9,933 nucleotides of DNA from an uncultured Treponema sp. (GTDB lineage: Bacteria; Spirochaetota; Spirochaetia; Treponematales; Treponemataceae), in contig CALELJ010000238.1 of NCBI GenBank assembly GCA_937902445.1, positions 1 to 9,933 of the forward strand. Reading direction: 5' to 3'. Each line of letters begins with the position of its first letter. Positions within the stretch are counted from its first letter, which is position 1. The position numbers and the translations under genes were made by a program. Under the pieces are notes generated by a model. It did not search any database. It worked only from the letters and a program-made list of their open reading frames with translations, and had not been told where the DNA came from. Shown here in pieces: positions 1 through 6,877 of this stretch.

Positions 1-49
1 ACCCGGGCTTCAAGTCATCACATGCCGACCTCTTTGTCTGTGTGCAGCC

Positions 50-1174
50 TTAATATTCCCTGTTGAACTTTATCTCCCATACACGGTGGATTTTCGTGTT
101 CCTGTAGTCTTCCGGAATTGTCTGGGCCGTGATTTCCCTGCAGATTGCATTGGACGGAATTTTTGCTTCATCGAAGACAAGCCTTCGGCTGTTTGTGCTG
201 AAATAGAGGGTTCCGTCGTCGGAAAGAATTTTTGAGCAAAGGCGTACAAGCTCACACCAGTCGCGGTTTATGTCAAGCATGGTGTCTGTTTTCTTGCTGT
301 TGCTGAAGGTTGGAGGATCAAGGACGATTATGTCAAACTTTCTGAATTCCTCATTGTGTTCAGCTTCTTTTTCCCTGTCATAAAGATAATGGACTACATC
401 GGAAGCAATGAAATTGTATTTTGTTCCGTCTGTAAAACCATTAAGCTCCATGTTGCGTTTTGACCAGTCGGTATAGGTATTGCTTAAATCAACGCTTTCT
501 ACATAGGATGCTTTTCCTTCCGCTGAATAGACAGAAAAACTTGAGGTATAGGAAAACAGGTTGAGGACCCGCTTTCCCTGGGCCATGTCCCTGACTTTTG
601 CACGGAGAGGCCTGTGGTCGAAGAAAAGTCCTGTGTCGATGTAGTCTGAAAGGTTTACGTTGAAAAGCTGTCCCTGCTCAAAAACAATTCCCTTTATGGA
701 AACATCATTTTCATTCTTTTCATATTGGGCACGCTTCTTGTTTTCCGTCTGCTTTTTTCGTGTCTTTGTAATAACGTTGTTTCCGCTTATGCCAAGAACT
801 TTTGCGGCTGCATTTGACATTTCCCTGAGCCAGATGTTTTCCTCTTCCTCATCTTTTTCGTATGGACGCTCGTAAAGGTAAAGGTGCAGGTAAGTTCTCT
901 CCGCTTCTTCCTTTACAAGCTGAACCGATTCCGCCTTGTTTTCACTTATGGCTGTGTTGAGCATGGAATAGTATTTTGCGGCCTCAAGTTTTGTTTCAAC
1001 ATCTGGAGGCAGGAACGTGTATATTTCGGCGCACAATGGAATTTCAGGGATGTCTTTGTCATAAAGGCGGTAACATGTGACACGGTTTTTTCGTGCCCAT
1101 TTCTTGAGCTGCTTGTAATTCTTAGAAAGCCGGTTGGCAAAGAGCTGGGCCTGATACTGGTTCTTATTTTCCAT
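50..1174 (-). CDS. RlmK-type 23S rRNA guanine-N7 methyltransferase (class I SAM-dependent), stand-alone
   Basis: Probable SAM-dependent methyltransferase of the RlmK family, which makes m7G2069 in 23S rRNA and in E. coli is the C-terminal half of the fused RlmKL protein. Numbering from the upstream ATG at 1222, the protein has the RlmK entry motif FANRLSKN (28-35), KWARKN and YRLYDKDIPE (51-60), then VNLSDYIDTGLFFDHR (188-203), the SAM-binding stretch VLNLFSYTSSFSVYSAEG (219-236) ending in VDLS (244-247), and the catalytic-type motif LDPPTFSNSK (301-310). The THUMP/RlmL half is absent. A charged stretch at about 67-125 is longer than I recall in E. coli RlmK. I prefer the ATG at 1174 (374 aa) because the ATG at 1222 overlaps the divergent helicase start. 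Neither has a Shine-Dalgarno sequence. The exact target base is inferred from family; a relaxed-specificity RlmI-like enzyme is the alternative. Confidence 0.85.
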   Translation of the reverse strand: MENKNQYQAQLFANRLSKNYKQLKKWARKNRVTCYRLYDKDIPEIPLCAEIYTFLPPDVETKLEAAKYYSMLNTAISENKAESVQLVKEEAERTYLHLYLYERPYEKDEEEENIWLREMSNAAAKVLGISGNNVITKTRKKQTENKKRAQYEKNENDVSIKGIVFEQGQLFNVNLSDYIDTGLFFDHRPLRAKVRDMAQGKRVLNLFSYTSSFSVYSAEGKASYVESVDLSNTYTDWSKRNMELNGFTDGTKYNFIASDVVHYLYDREKEAEHNEEFRKFDIIVLDPPTFSNSKKTDTMLDINRDWCELVRLCSKILSDDGTLYFSTNSRRLVFDEAKIPSNAICREITAQTIPEDYRNTKIHRVWEIKFNREY

Positions 1175-1180
1175 GTGTGA

Positions 1181-1192
1181 AAGTATATACTT
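1181..1192. repeat. 12-bp perfect palindrome in the divergent promoter
   Basis: AAGTATATACTT reads identically on both strands and sits in the 46-bp gap between the RlmK-like gene and the helicase. It overlaps the candidate -10 elements of the minus-strand gene, so it could be an operator. It may equally be a by-product of overlapping TATACT hexamers on both strands. Confidence 0.5.
1182..1187 (-). promoter_or_regulatory. Candidate -10 of the RlmK-like gene (leaderless-type)
   Basis: On the minus strand TATACT lies 7 nt before the ATG at 1174, and there is no Shine-Dalgarno sequence between them. A perfect TATAAT occurs slightly upstream (minus strand 1198-1193) and would instead give a leader of about 12 nt. 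No convincing -35 is visible for either, so which hexamer is used is uncertain. Confidence 0.4.
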
Positions 1193-1205
1193 ATTATAGA
1201 ATAAT

Positions 1206-1214
1206 TGATATATT
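1206..1214 (+). promoter_or_regulatory. Extended -10 immediately upstream of the helicase ATG
   Basis: TGATATATT is an extended -10 (TGn plus TATATT, 5 of 6 to TATAAT) ending 6 nt before the ATG at 1221. With normal sigma-70 geometry, transcription would begin at or next to the A of the start codon. No Shine-Dalgarno sequence is present (the bases before ATG are TTTTACCC), and no strong -35 is visible, as is common for extended -10 promoters. Confidence 0.45.
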
Positions 1215-1220
1215 TTACCC

Positions 1221-2864
1221 ATGAAATTTACTGAATTTTCTTTGCATGAAAACCTGCAGAAGGGGATTGAAAATGCCGGTTACGTTGAATGCACGCCGGT
1301 TCAGGAACAGGTTTTGAAGGCCATTATTGAAGGCCGTGATTTGTACGTTCAGTCGCAGACTGGAACAGGAAAGACATGCGCTTATCTTACAAGTGTAATC
1401 CAGCAGCTTTTATCAAGGACAGATGTTCAGGGCAAGCAGGCCCTTGTTATGGTTCCAACACGTGAGCTTGCTGTTCAGGTTCAGGAAGAAGCAGAAAAAC
1501 TGTGTTCTGCAAGCAGCCTCAAGTGCGCAAGTTTTTATGGCGGTGTAGGTTACGACAAACAGGTTGCTGCCTTAAAGAAAGGTGCCGACATTCTCATCGG
1601 AACTCCGGGACGTGTCATCGACCTCAACCAGGGCGGACAGATGGACCTTGCCAACGTTGGCTTTCTTGTAATCGATGAAGCTGACCGTATGTTCGATATG
1701 GGATTCTATCCGGATCTGCGCACACTCATCAAGGTTCTGCCAGCAAGCGAAAAGAGACAGACAATGCTCTTCAGCGCAACATTGAATTCTTATGTAAAAA
1801 ATCTTGCATGGGAGTATACCCGTGATCCTGCAGAAATCACCATCGCGGCTGAAAACATCACCGTTGATGAAATCGATCAGGAACTTCTGCATGTTTCTTC
1901 AAGCGATAAGACAAGACTTCTTCTTGGCATAATCAATTCGGAAAAACCGGAAAGCCTTATTATTTTCTGTAATACAAAGCGTTCCTGTGAGGTAATTGCA
2001 AAACGCCTTCGCATCAACGGAATTGAAACAGAATTCATTATCGGTGACCTTCCGCAGAAAAAGCGTCTTGCCATCATGGACAGGTTCAAGGCAGGACAGG
2101 TGAAGTGCCTTGTCGCTACAGATGTGGCAGCACGTGGAATCGACGTAAACGATCTTGCAATGGTCATCAACTATGACCTTCCTAACGAAGCGGAAAACTA
2201 TGTCCACAGAATCGGTCGTACAGCCAGAGCAGGTAAAAGCGGAAAGGCCTACACATTCTGCAGTGAACAGGATGTATATTCATTGCCTCCGATCGAACGT
2301 TATATTGAAAAGCAGATTCCAGCCCGCGTTGCTGAGGAAAGCATGATGGCTGAGGACAAGTCTAAGGACATGTACATCAAGACCGACTCCTACCACGAGG
2401 AATACAACGACAAAAGCGAATTCGGAAGAATGCGCCAGGCCCAGTATGAAAGAAGTGGACGCGGAAAGAAACATGGCAGTCATGGTGGCTCAAAGGGCAG
2501 CGGAAGATATTCTTCAAGAAACGAGGACGCAAAGAAGGAATACAGACGCGACAGACGTGTCTACAATCCTGCTGATGAAGAAGCACTTGCATCAATGTCT
2601 TCTGAAGAGCGCATGAAGCTTTACAAGGAAAAATATGCAGGCAAGGCCAATGCCAAGGCAAGCAAGAACGGTGGTCATGAAGGCAACAGGCCAAAGACTA
2701 ACGGTAGTTCGCCAAACAAGAACGGAAAGAAATCTTCAAAGAATGGAAAGAAGAACTTCAATAATAACAACCGTTCGTTAGTAAAACAGACTCAGCAGCC
2801 TAAGAAGACTAATGAAAAGAAGTCATTCTTTGGCAAGCTCAAGTCTTTGTTCAGCAAGAAATAG
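1221..2864 (+). CDS. DEAD-box ATP-dependent RNA helicase, RhlB-like, with long basic tail
   Basis: ATP-dependent RNA unwinding enzyme, probably acting in ribosome assembly or mRNA turnover. All family motifs are intact: Q-motif CTPVQEQ (24-30), motif I QTGTGKT (46-52), Ia PTRELA (79-84), Ib TPGR (128-131), II DEAD (152-155), III SAT (185-187), IV IIFCNTK (247-253), V VATDVAARGID (298-308) and VI HRIGRTARAG (329-338). Stretches such as GYDKQ, DRMFDMGF and GDLPQKKR resemble RhlB more than other subfamilies as I recall them. After about residue 375 comes a roughly 170-residue Lys/Arg/Gly/Asn/Ser-rich tail, likely disordered and RNA-binding, closing with a short cationic amphipathic segment (535-547). 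The start at 1221 is fixed by the usual short Q-motif lead-in MKFTEFSL. The ABC-F gene follows after 18 bp, so the two are probably co-transcribed. Confidence 0.93.
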   Translation: MKFTEFSLHENLQKGIENAGYVECTPVQEQVLKAIIEGRDLYVQSQTGTGKTCAYLTSVIQQLLSRTDVQGKQALVMVPTRELAVQVQEEAEKLCSASSLKCASFYGGVGYDKQVAALKKGADILIGTPGRVIDLNQGGQMDLANVGFLVIDEADRMFDMGFYPDLRTLIKVLPASEKRQTMLFSATLNSYVKNLAWEYTRDPAEITIAAENITVDEIDQELLHVSSSDKTRLLLGIINSEKPESLIIFCNTKRSCEVIAKRLRINGIETEFIIGDLPQKKRLAIMDRFKAGQVKCLVATDVAARGIDVNDLAMVINYDLPNEAENYVHRIGRTARAGKSGKAYTFCSEQDVYSLPPIERYIEKQIPARVAEESMMAEDKSKDMYIKTDSYHEEYNDKSEFGRMRQAQYERSGRGKKHGSHGGSKGSGRYSSRNEDAKKEYRRDRRVYNPADEEALASMSSEERMKLYKEKYAGKANAKASKNGGHEGNRPKTNGSSPNKNGKKSSKNGKKNFNNNNRSLVKQTQQPKKTNEKKSFFGKLKSLFSKK

Positions 2865-2868
2865 TATC

Positions 2869-2874
2869 AGGGGA
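2869..2874 (+). promoter_or_regulatory. Ribosome binding site of the ABC-F gene
   Basis: AGGGGA lies 8 nt before the ATG at 2883, within the 18-bp gap after the helicase stop codon. There is no room for a separate promoter or terminator, which supports an operon. Confidence 0.7.
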
Positions 2875-2882
2875 TAAAAAAA

Positions 2883-4523
2883 ATGATCAATGTAACAGAC
2901 GTATCACTTAAGTTCAGCGAAAAGCCGCTGTTTAAAGACGTAAATATCAAGTTTCTCAAGGGAAACTGCTATGGAATCATCGGTGCCAACGGTGCCGGTA
3001 AGTCAACATTCCTAAAGCTCCTTTCCGGAGAACTGGAACGCGATACAGGTGATATCAGCATCACTCCAGGTGAGCGCCTTGCAGTTTTGAGCCAGGACCA
3101 CTTCAAGTACGATGAATATTCCGTAAAGGAAACTGTAAAGATGGGATATCCTAAGCTTTATCAGCTTGAAAAGGATATTGATGCCATCTATGCAAAAGAA
3201 GATTTCTCAGACGAAGACGGAATGAAGGCTGCCGACATGCAGGCTGAATTTGGCGAACTTGGCGGCTATGAAGCTGAAAACCAGATCGAACAGATGCTTT
3301 CGGGTCTTGGTCTTGAAGAAGAAAACCACGACAAGATGATGAGCGACCTTGATGAAAGCCAGAAGGTCCGTGTACTTCTTGCCCAGGCTCTCTTTGGAAA
3401 CCCTGACTACCTGATTCTCGACGAACCTACAAACGGTCTTGACCTTGAATCAATTTCATGGCTTGAAAACTTCCTTCTTGAATTTGAAAACTGCGTCATT
3501 GTTGTTTCCCATGACCGTCACTTCCTTAATGCCGTATGTACTTACACATGCGACATCGATTACGGAAAGATCACACAGTTCACTGGAAACTACGACTTCT
3601 GGTATCAGATGAGCCAGATCCTTCAGAAGCAGCAGAAGGACCAGCAGAAAAAGCGCGAGGACAAGATGGCTGACCTCAAGCAGTTCATCCAGCGCTTTGC
3701 TTCAAACGTATCGAAGGCAGGTCAGGCTTCTTCAAGAAAGAAGATGCTTGAGAAGATGCAGCTTGAGGAACTTCCTGTTACAAGCCGCAAGTTCCCATAT
3801 GTAAATTTCCAGAGCGAACGTCAGATCGGTAACTTCGTTCTTACGGCCGAGCACCTTAACTCAAAGGACAGCGAAGGCAATGTTCTCCTCAACAACTTTG
3901 AGATTACAATTCACCCTGGAGAGAAGGTTGCTTTCGTCGGCATGGAGCATAATTCCATTTCTTCTTTCTTTGACATCGTAAGCGGAACAAAGAAATGCGA
4001 AGGTGCTACCGTTAACTGGGGACAGACCACAAAGCAGACATACATGGGCCGTGACAACAACGATTACTTCAACAATGAACTTACAATCACAGACTGGCTC
4101 AAGCAGTATTCTCCAGACCAGGATGATGCCTATGTGCGTGGATTCCTTGGACGCATGCTCTTTACAGGCGACGACAGCCTCAAGAAGGTAAAGGTTCTTT
4201 CCGGAGGAGAAAAGGTGCGCTGCATGCTTTCAAAGATGATGCTCAGCGGCGCAAACGTTCTCATCCTTGATGATCCGACAAACCACCTTGACCTTGAATC
4301 GATCGAAAGCTTGAACGAAGGCCTTGTAAAATTCCCAGGCGTTGTATTGTTCTCAAGCCATGACCACGAGTTCATTTCTACAATCGCAAACAGAATCATT
4401 GAAATTACTCCAAAGGGTGTGATTGACCGCATGATGCCGTTTGATGACTATCTTAAGGATGAACAGGTAAAGGCTCTCCGCAAGGAATACTACGCCGGAA
4501 CTGACAAGAAGATCAGATTTTAG
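2883..4523 (+). CDS. ybiT: ABC-F family ATPase, YbiT-like, with degenerate second ATP site
   Basis: Soluble tandem ABC ATPase of the ABC-F family, which acts on ribosomes during translation rather than in transport; no membrane segments are present. NBD1: Walker A GANGAGKST (34-42), Q-loop Q71, Walker B YLILDEPT with catalytic E181, and H210; its signature reads LDESQ (156-160) instead of LSGGQ. A charged linker (about 240-310) joins the domains. NBD2: the Walker A position reads GMEHNSISS (353-361), lacking the GK pair; Walker B is VLILDDPTNHLD with Asp464 for Glu; the signature LSGGEKVR (439-446) and H493 are intact. Length (546 aa) and stretches such as DRHFLNAVCT, FLGRMLF and NHLDLESIESLN match YbiT as I recall it. 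NBD1 nucleotide binding paired with the NBD2 signature should still form one working site. The start has a good ribosome binding site; no internal stop or frameshift breaks the frame. Confidence 0.92.
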   Translation: MINVTDVSLKFSEKPLFKDVNIKFLKGNCYGIIGANGAGKSTFLKLLSGELERDTGDISITPGERLAVLSQDHFKYDEYSVKETVKMGYPKLYQLEKDIDAIYAKEDFSDEDGMKAADMQAEFGELGGYEAENQIEQMLSGLGLEEENHDKMMSDLDESQKVRVLLAQALFGNPDYLILDEPTNGLDLESISWLENFLLEFENCVIVVSHDRHFLNAVCTYTCDIDYGKITQFTGNYDFWYQMSQILQKQQKDQQKKREDKMADLKQFIQRFASNVSKAGQASSRKKMLEKMQLEELPVTSRKFPYVNFQSERQIGNFVLTAEHLNSKDSEGNVLLNNFEITIHPGEKVAFVGMEHNSISSFFDIVSGTKKCEGATVNWGQTTKQTYMGRDNNDYFNNELTITDWLKQYSPDQDDAYVRGFLGRMLFTGDDSLKKVKVLSGGEKVRCMLSKMMLSGANVLILDDPTNHLDLESIESLNEGLVKFPGVVLFSSHDHEFISTIANRIIEITPKGVIDRMMPFDDYLKDEQVKALRKEYYAGTDKKIRF

Positions 4524-4544
4524 GGTAATTAACAAGATTTTAGG
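4515..4544 (+). repeat. 10-bp direct repeat straddling the ABC-F stop codon
   Basis: AGATTTTAGG occurs at 4515-4524 and again at 4535-4544, exactly 20 bp apart; the first copy contains the TAG stop codon. It may be chance in AT-rich DNA. No hairpin terminator is apparent after the ABC-F gene. Confidence 0.45.
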
Positions 4545-4579
4545 TTGTCCTTATAACATAAATTAATAAACTCCTGAAC

Positions 4580-4607
4580 TTTAAAACTGAAATTTATGCA
4601 TTATAAT
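4580..4607 (+). promoter_or_regulatory. Candidate sigma-70 promoter of the chemoreceptor gene
   Basis: TTTAAA (4580-4585, 4 of 6 to TTGACA), a 16-bp spacer and a perfect TATAAT (4602-4607) would start transcription near 4614, leaving a leader of about 47 nt before the ATG at 4661. A weaker sigma-28-like reading, TAAA (4567-4570) then 15 nt then ACTGAAAT, overlaps it but matches the usual GCCGATAA poorly. Confidence 0.5.
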
Positions 4608-4649
4608 TTAAAAAGTCTTAAATGTGTTGATTTCAGACTGAATATCGTG

Positions 4650-4655
4650 AAGGAG
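4650..4655 (+). promoter_or_regulatory. Ribosome binding site of the chemoreceptor gene
   Basis: AAGGAG is a strong Shine-Dalgarno match 5 nt (TTTTT) before the ATG at 4661 and fixes that start. Confidence 0.8.
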
Positions 4656-4660
4656 TTTTT

Positions 4661-6748
4661 ATGCGTGTTAATCTAAAGGCAAAACTGACATTAATGGTTG
4701 CATTGATAATCGTCATCGTAAATGTGATTATTGGTGTCATCAGTTATAGAACATCCAGTTCTTCTCTTACAAACGCTGTCAACCAGAATTTGACCCTTAT
4801 TTCAGAAAAAGTTGCCCTCGAAATTGAAGAAATGAACGAAAAGGAGTTCAATCTTCTTAAGTCACTGGCAACACTTCCATTTATCGTGGATGAAAATGTG
4901 CCTCTTTTTGACAAGACGGAACAGTTGAAACAGCTGGTAAAGGTCGATAAGTCAAAATATGAAAACATTTCCTACTATAACAAGGAAGGATTCAGCTACA
5001 GCCGTGATGGAGTCTATCACAGCTCAAAGGGAAAGAATTACTTTGAGGCTGCCATACGCGGTGAAGAATTTGTATGTGATCCTTTCTACAGCGATGTCGG
5101 AAAAAAATGGCTTCAGATTTATGCAGTTCCTGTATATGATGACAATAAGGTGGTATCTGGTGTTGTTACAGGTATTCTTTATGGAGACAGACTTCAGAAA
5201 GTAATTGAAGGCATCGACATCGGTGGCGGATTCCATCCTGCCGTCATGAACCGTTCAACCGGTGATACAATTGCCAATGCCAATAATGGAACAAATGATG
5301 CTGGTACAAATATTGCTGATCTCGATCCAAATTCATCGCTGGGTAAAGTTATCGGCAAAGTAATGAAGGGAGAAACTGAAACCACTACATTTGATGATCC
5401 GTTCATCAGAATGAAAATGTGCGCCAGCTTCAGGCCTATCGGAAACAAAGTCCCATGGTCCGTCTTCTGTGTTGCTCCCCATGAGTTCTTCTACGGAAAA
5501 CTGAAAATCATGCAGCATACAATCGTTTTTGGAATTCTTGGTGCGATTGTTCTTGCATTCATCATCTGTTATTTTGTCATCAGTGCCCTCATCAAGCCTC
5601 TTGGTTATGTAAAGGATTCCATTACAGACATAGCCACTGGAAACGCTGACCTTACAAAAAGAATTCCTCAGACTTCGAATGATGAAATCGGTGATGTAGT
5701 TGTTGGCTTCAACGGATTCAGCGAAAAACTCCAGGAAATTGTACGTGGAATTAAGAGTTCAAATGATGACCTTGAAAACGCAGGAACATCATTGGATGAC
5801 AGCATGCAGGCAACATCGCTTTCCATCAAGGAAATTCTTGGTACGATCGAGAAGATGCATGAGCAGATCAAAAGTCAGGGCAACAGTGTAACGGAAACTG
5901 TAGGTGCCGTAAATCAAATCGCTTCAAATATTGAATCCCTTGAGCACATGATCGAATCCCAGAGCCTTGGTGTTTCACAGGCAAGTTCCGCAGTTGAACA
6001 GATGATTGGCAACATTGTTTCAGTAAACAAATCAATGGATGCCATGGCAAATTCTTTTGAAACACTTGCCAATGAGGCTGAAAGCGGAAGCAAAATCCAT
6101 CATGAAGCCAATGAAAAAATCGAGCAGATTAAGATTCAGAGCGAAACATTGCAGGAAGCAAACCAGGCCATTGCTGCCATTGCTGAGCAGACCAATCTCC
6201 TTGCCATGAATGCGGCCATTGAAGCTGCCCATGCGGGTGAGGCTGGAAAGGGATTCAGTGTTGTAGCCGATGAAATCCGTAAGCTTTCTGAAACTTCAAG
6301 CGAACAGTCAAAGACAATCGGAAGTCAGCTTACAAGCATCAGCGAACTGATTCAGACTGTAGTTTCTTCTTCTGTCAATTCAAGTAAGGCCTTCCAGAAT
6401 GTTACTACGAAAATTTCTGAAACCGATGAGCTTGTGCGTCAGATAAAGGCTGCAATGGAGGAACAGACTATAGGTTCAAAACAGATCAGCGATGCCCTCC
6501 ATACAATGAATGACAGTACGATTGAAGTAAAAACTGCTTCAAAGGAAATGGCGGAAGGAAACAAGGTGATTCTTGAGGAAGTCCGCGTTCTCCAGGATAC
6601 AACAGGCGACATGAAATCTTCGATGGAAGAAATGTCAAACGGTGCTTCTAAGATCAGTGAAACTGAACAGTCCCTTGAGCAGATTTCAAGGCATATGAAA
6701 GACAGCATTACTGAAATAGGAAGTCAGATTAATCAGTTCAGAATATAG
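4661..6748 (+). CDS. Methyl-accepting chemotaxis protein with dCache-type sensor, HAMP and MCP signalling domain
   Basis: Membrane chemoreceptor that passes an extracytoplasmic signal to CheA/CheW. Order: short cytoplasmic N-terminus, TM1 (about 10-29), a roughly 250-residue extracytoplasmic domain (about 35-280) with a dCache-like pattern (YYNKEGFSYSRDG, GKNYFEAAI, VVSGVVTGIL), TM2 (about 287-311), HAMP (about 311-362), then a long helical signalling region. The conserved hairpin tip is clear: EQTNLLAMNAAIEAAHAGEAGKGFSVVADEIRKL around 509-542. The RxWY-type residues of amino-acid-binding dCache domains are not evident, so the ligand is unknown. The protein ends in NQFRI with no NWETF-like pentapeptide, so CheR/CheB tethering is unlikely. 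It is separately transcribed and ends at a strong terminator facing the convergent HD-GYP gene. The family call is certain; the sensor subtype is less so. Confidence 0.95.
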   Translation: MRVNLKAKLTLMVALIIVIVNVIIGVISYRTSSSSLTNAVNQNLTLISEKVALEIEEMNEKEFNLLKSLATLPFIVDENVPLFDKTEQLKQLVKVDKSKYENISYYNKEGFSYSRDGVYHSSKGKNYFEAAIRGEEFVCDPFYSDVGKKWLQIYAVPVYDDNKVVSGVVTGILYGDRLQKVIEGIDIGGGFHPAVMNRSTGDTIANANNGTNDAGTNIADLDPNSSLGKVIGKVMKGETETTTFDDPFIRMKMCASFRPIGNKVPWSVFCVAPHEFFYGKLKIMQHTIVFGILGAIVLAFIICYFVISALIKPLGYVKDSITDIATGNADLTKRIPQTSNDEIGDVVVGFNGFSEKLQEIVRGIKSSNDDLENAGTSLDDSMQATSLSIKEILGTIEKMHEQIKSQGNSVTETVGAVNQIASNIESLEHMIESQSLGVSQASSAVEQMIGNIVSVNKSMDAMANSFETLANEAESGSKIHHEANEKIEQIKIQSETLQEANQAIAAIAEQTNLLAMNAAIEAAHAGEAGKGFSVVADEIRKLSETSSEQSKTIGSQLTSISELIQTVVSSSVNSSKAFQNVTTKISETDELVRQIKAAMEEQTIGSKQISDALHTMNDSTIEVKTASKEMAEGNKVILEEVRVLQDTTGDMKSSMEEMSNGASKISETEQSLEQISRHMKDSITEIGSQINQFRI

Positions 6749-6757
6749 TGGAACTTG

Positions 6758-6775
6758 ATCCCCTTGAAGGGGGAT
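6758..6775. repeat. Small inverted repeat just after the chemoreceptor stop
   Basis: ATCCCC (6758-6763) and GGGGAT (6770-6775) can pair around a 6-nt loop, 10 nt after the TAG. There is no following T-tract, so it is not a terminator by itself. It may protect the mRNA 3' end or fold alongside the larger hairpin at 6789-6845. Confidence 0.45.
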
Positions 6776-6788
6776 TGCAATAGAAGTG

Positions 6789-6855
6789 GGGGCTGTCCAA
6801 TAAGTATATCTCAAGGTGGTTGAGTTATACTTATTGGACAGCCCCTTCTTTTTTT
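6789..6855 (+). terminator. Very long hairpin terminator between convergent genes
   Basis: The left arm (6789-6813) and right arm (6821-6845) are complementary at 24 of 25 positions, with one T-T mismatch (6809/6825) around a 7-nt loop AGGTGGT. The arms begin GGGGCTGTCC and end GGACAGCCCC. A T-rich run (6846-6855) follows on the plus strand, giving intrinsic termination of the chemoreceptor transcript. On the minus strand the hairpin is followed by a mixed sequence, so it would be a weaker terminator for the HD-GYP gene. Confidence 0.85.
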
Positions 6856-6877
6856 CCATGAAAGCTGTCTTATGCTT

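Noticed and set aside
1..53. Short open plus-strand frame ending in TAA at 51-53, possibly the C-terminus of a convergent gene overlapping the RlmK-like stop codon.
   Set aside because: Only 16 codons are visible and they match no family I recognise; tail-to-tail overlap is plausible but unsupported.
1175..1222. Longer RlmK-like start at 1222 adding 16 residues.
   Set aside because: It overlaps the divergent helicase ATG, has no ribosome binding site and the added residues lie in the AT-rich promoter gap.
2377..2694. 105-codon antisense open frame opposite the helicase tail.
   Set aside because: Cys/His/Arg-rich product is what the complement of a Lys/Gly/Asn-rich coding region gives; no start signals.
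2883..4523. ABC-F gene as a pseudogene because of its damaged second Walker A.
   Set aside because: The frame is uninterrupted, the remaining motifs are intact and the losses are confined to one composite site, which is better explained by functional asymmetry.
4619..4646. Sigma-28-like promoter (TAAA, then ACTGAATAT) just before the chemoreceptor gene.
   Set aside because: The transcription start would fall on or beyond the Shine-Dalgarno sequence, and the -10 match is poor.
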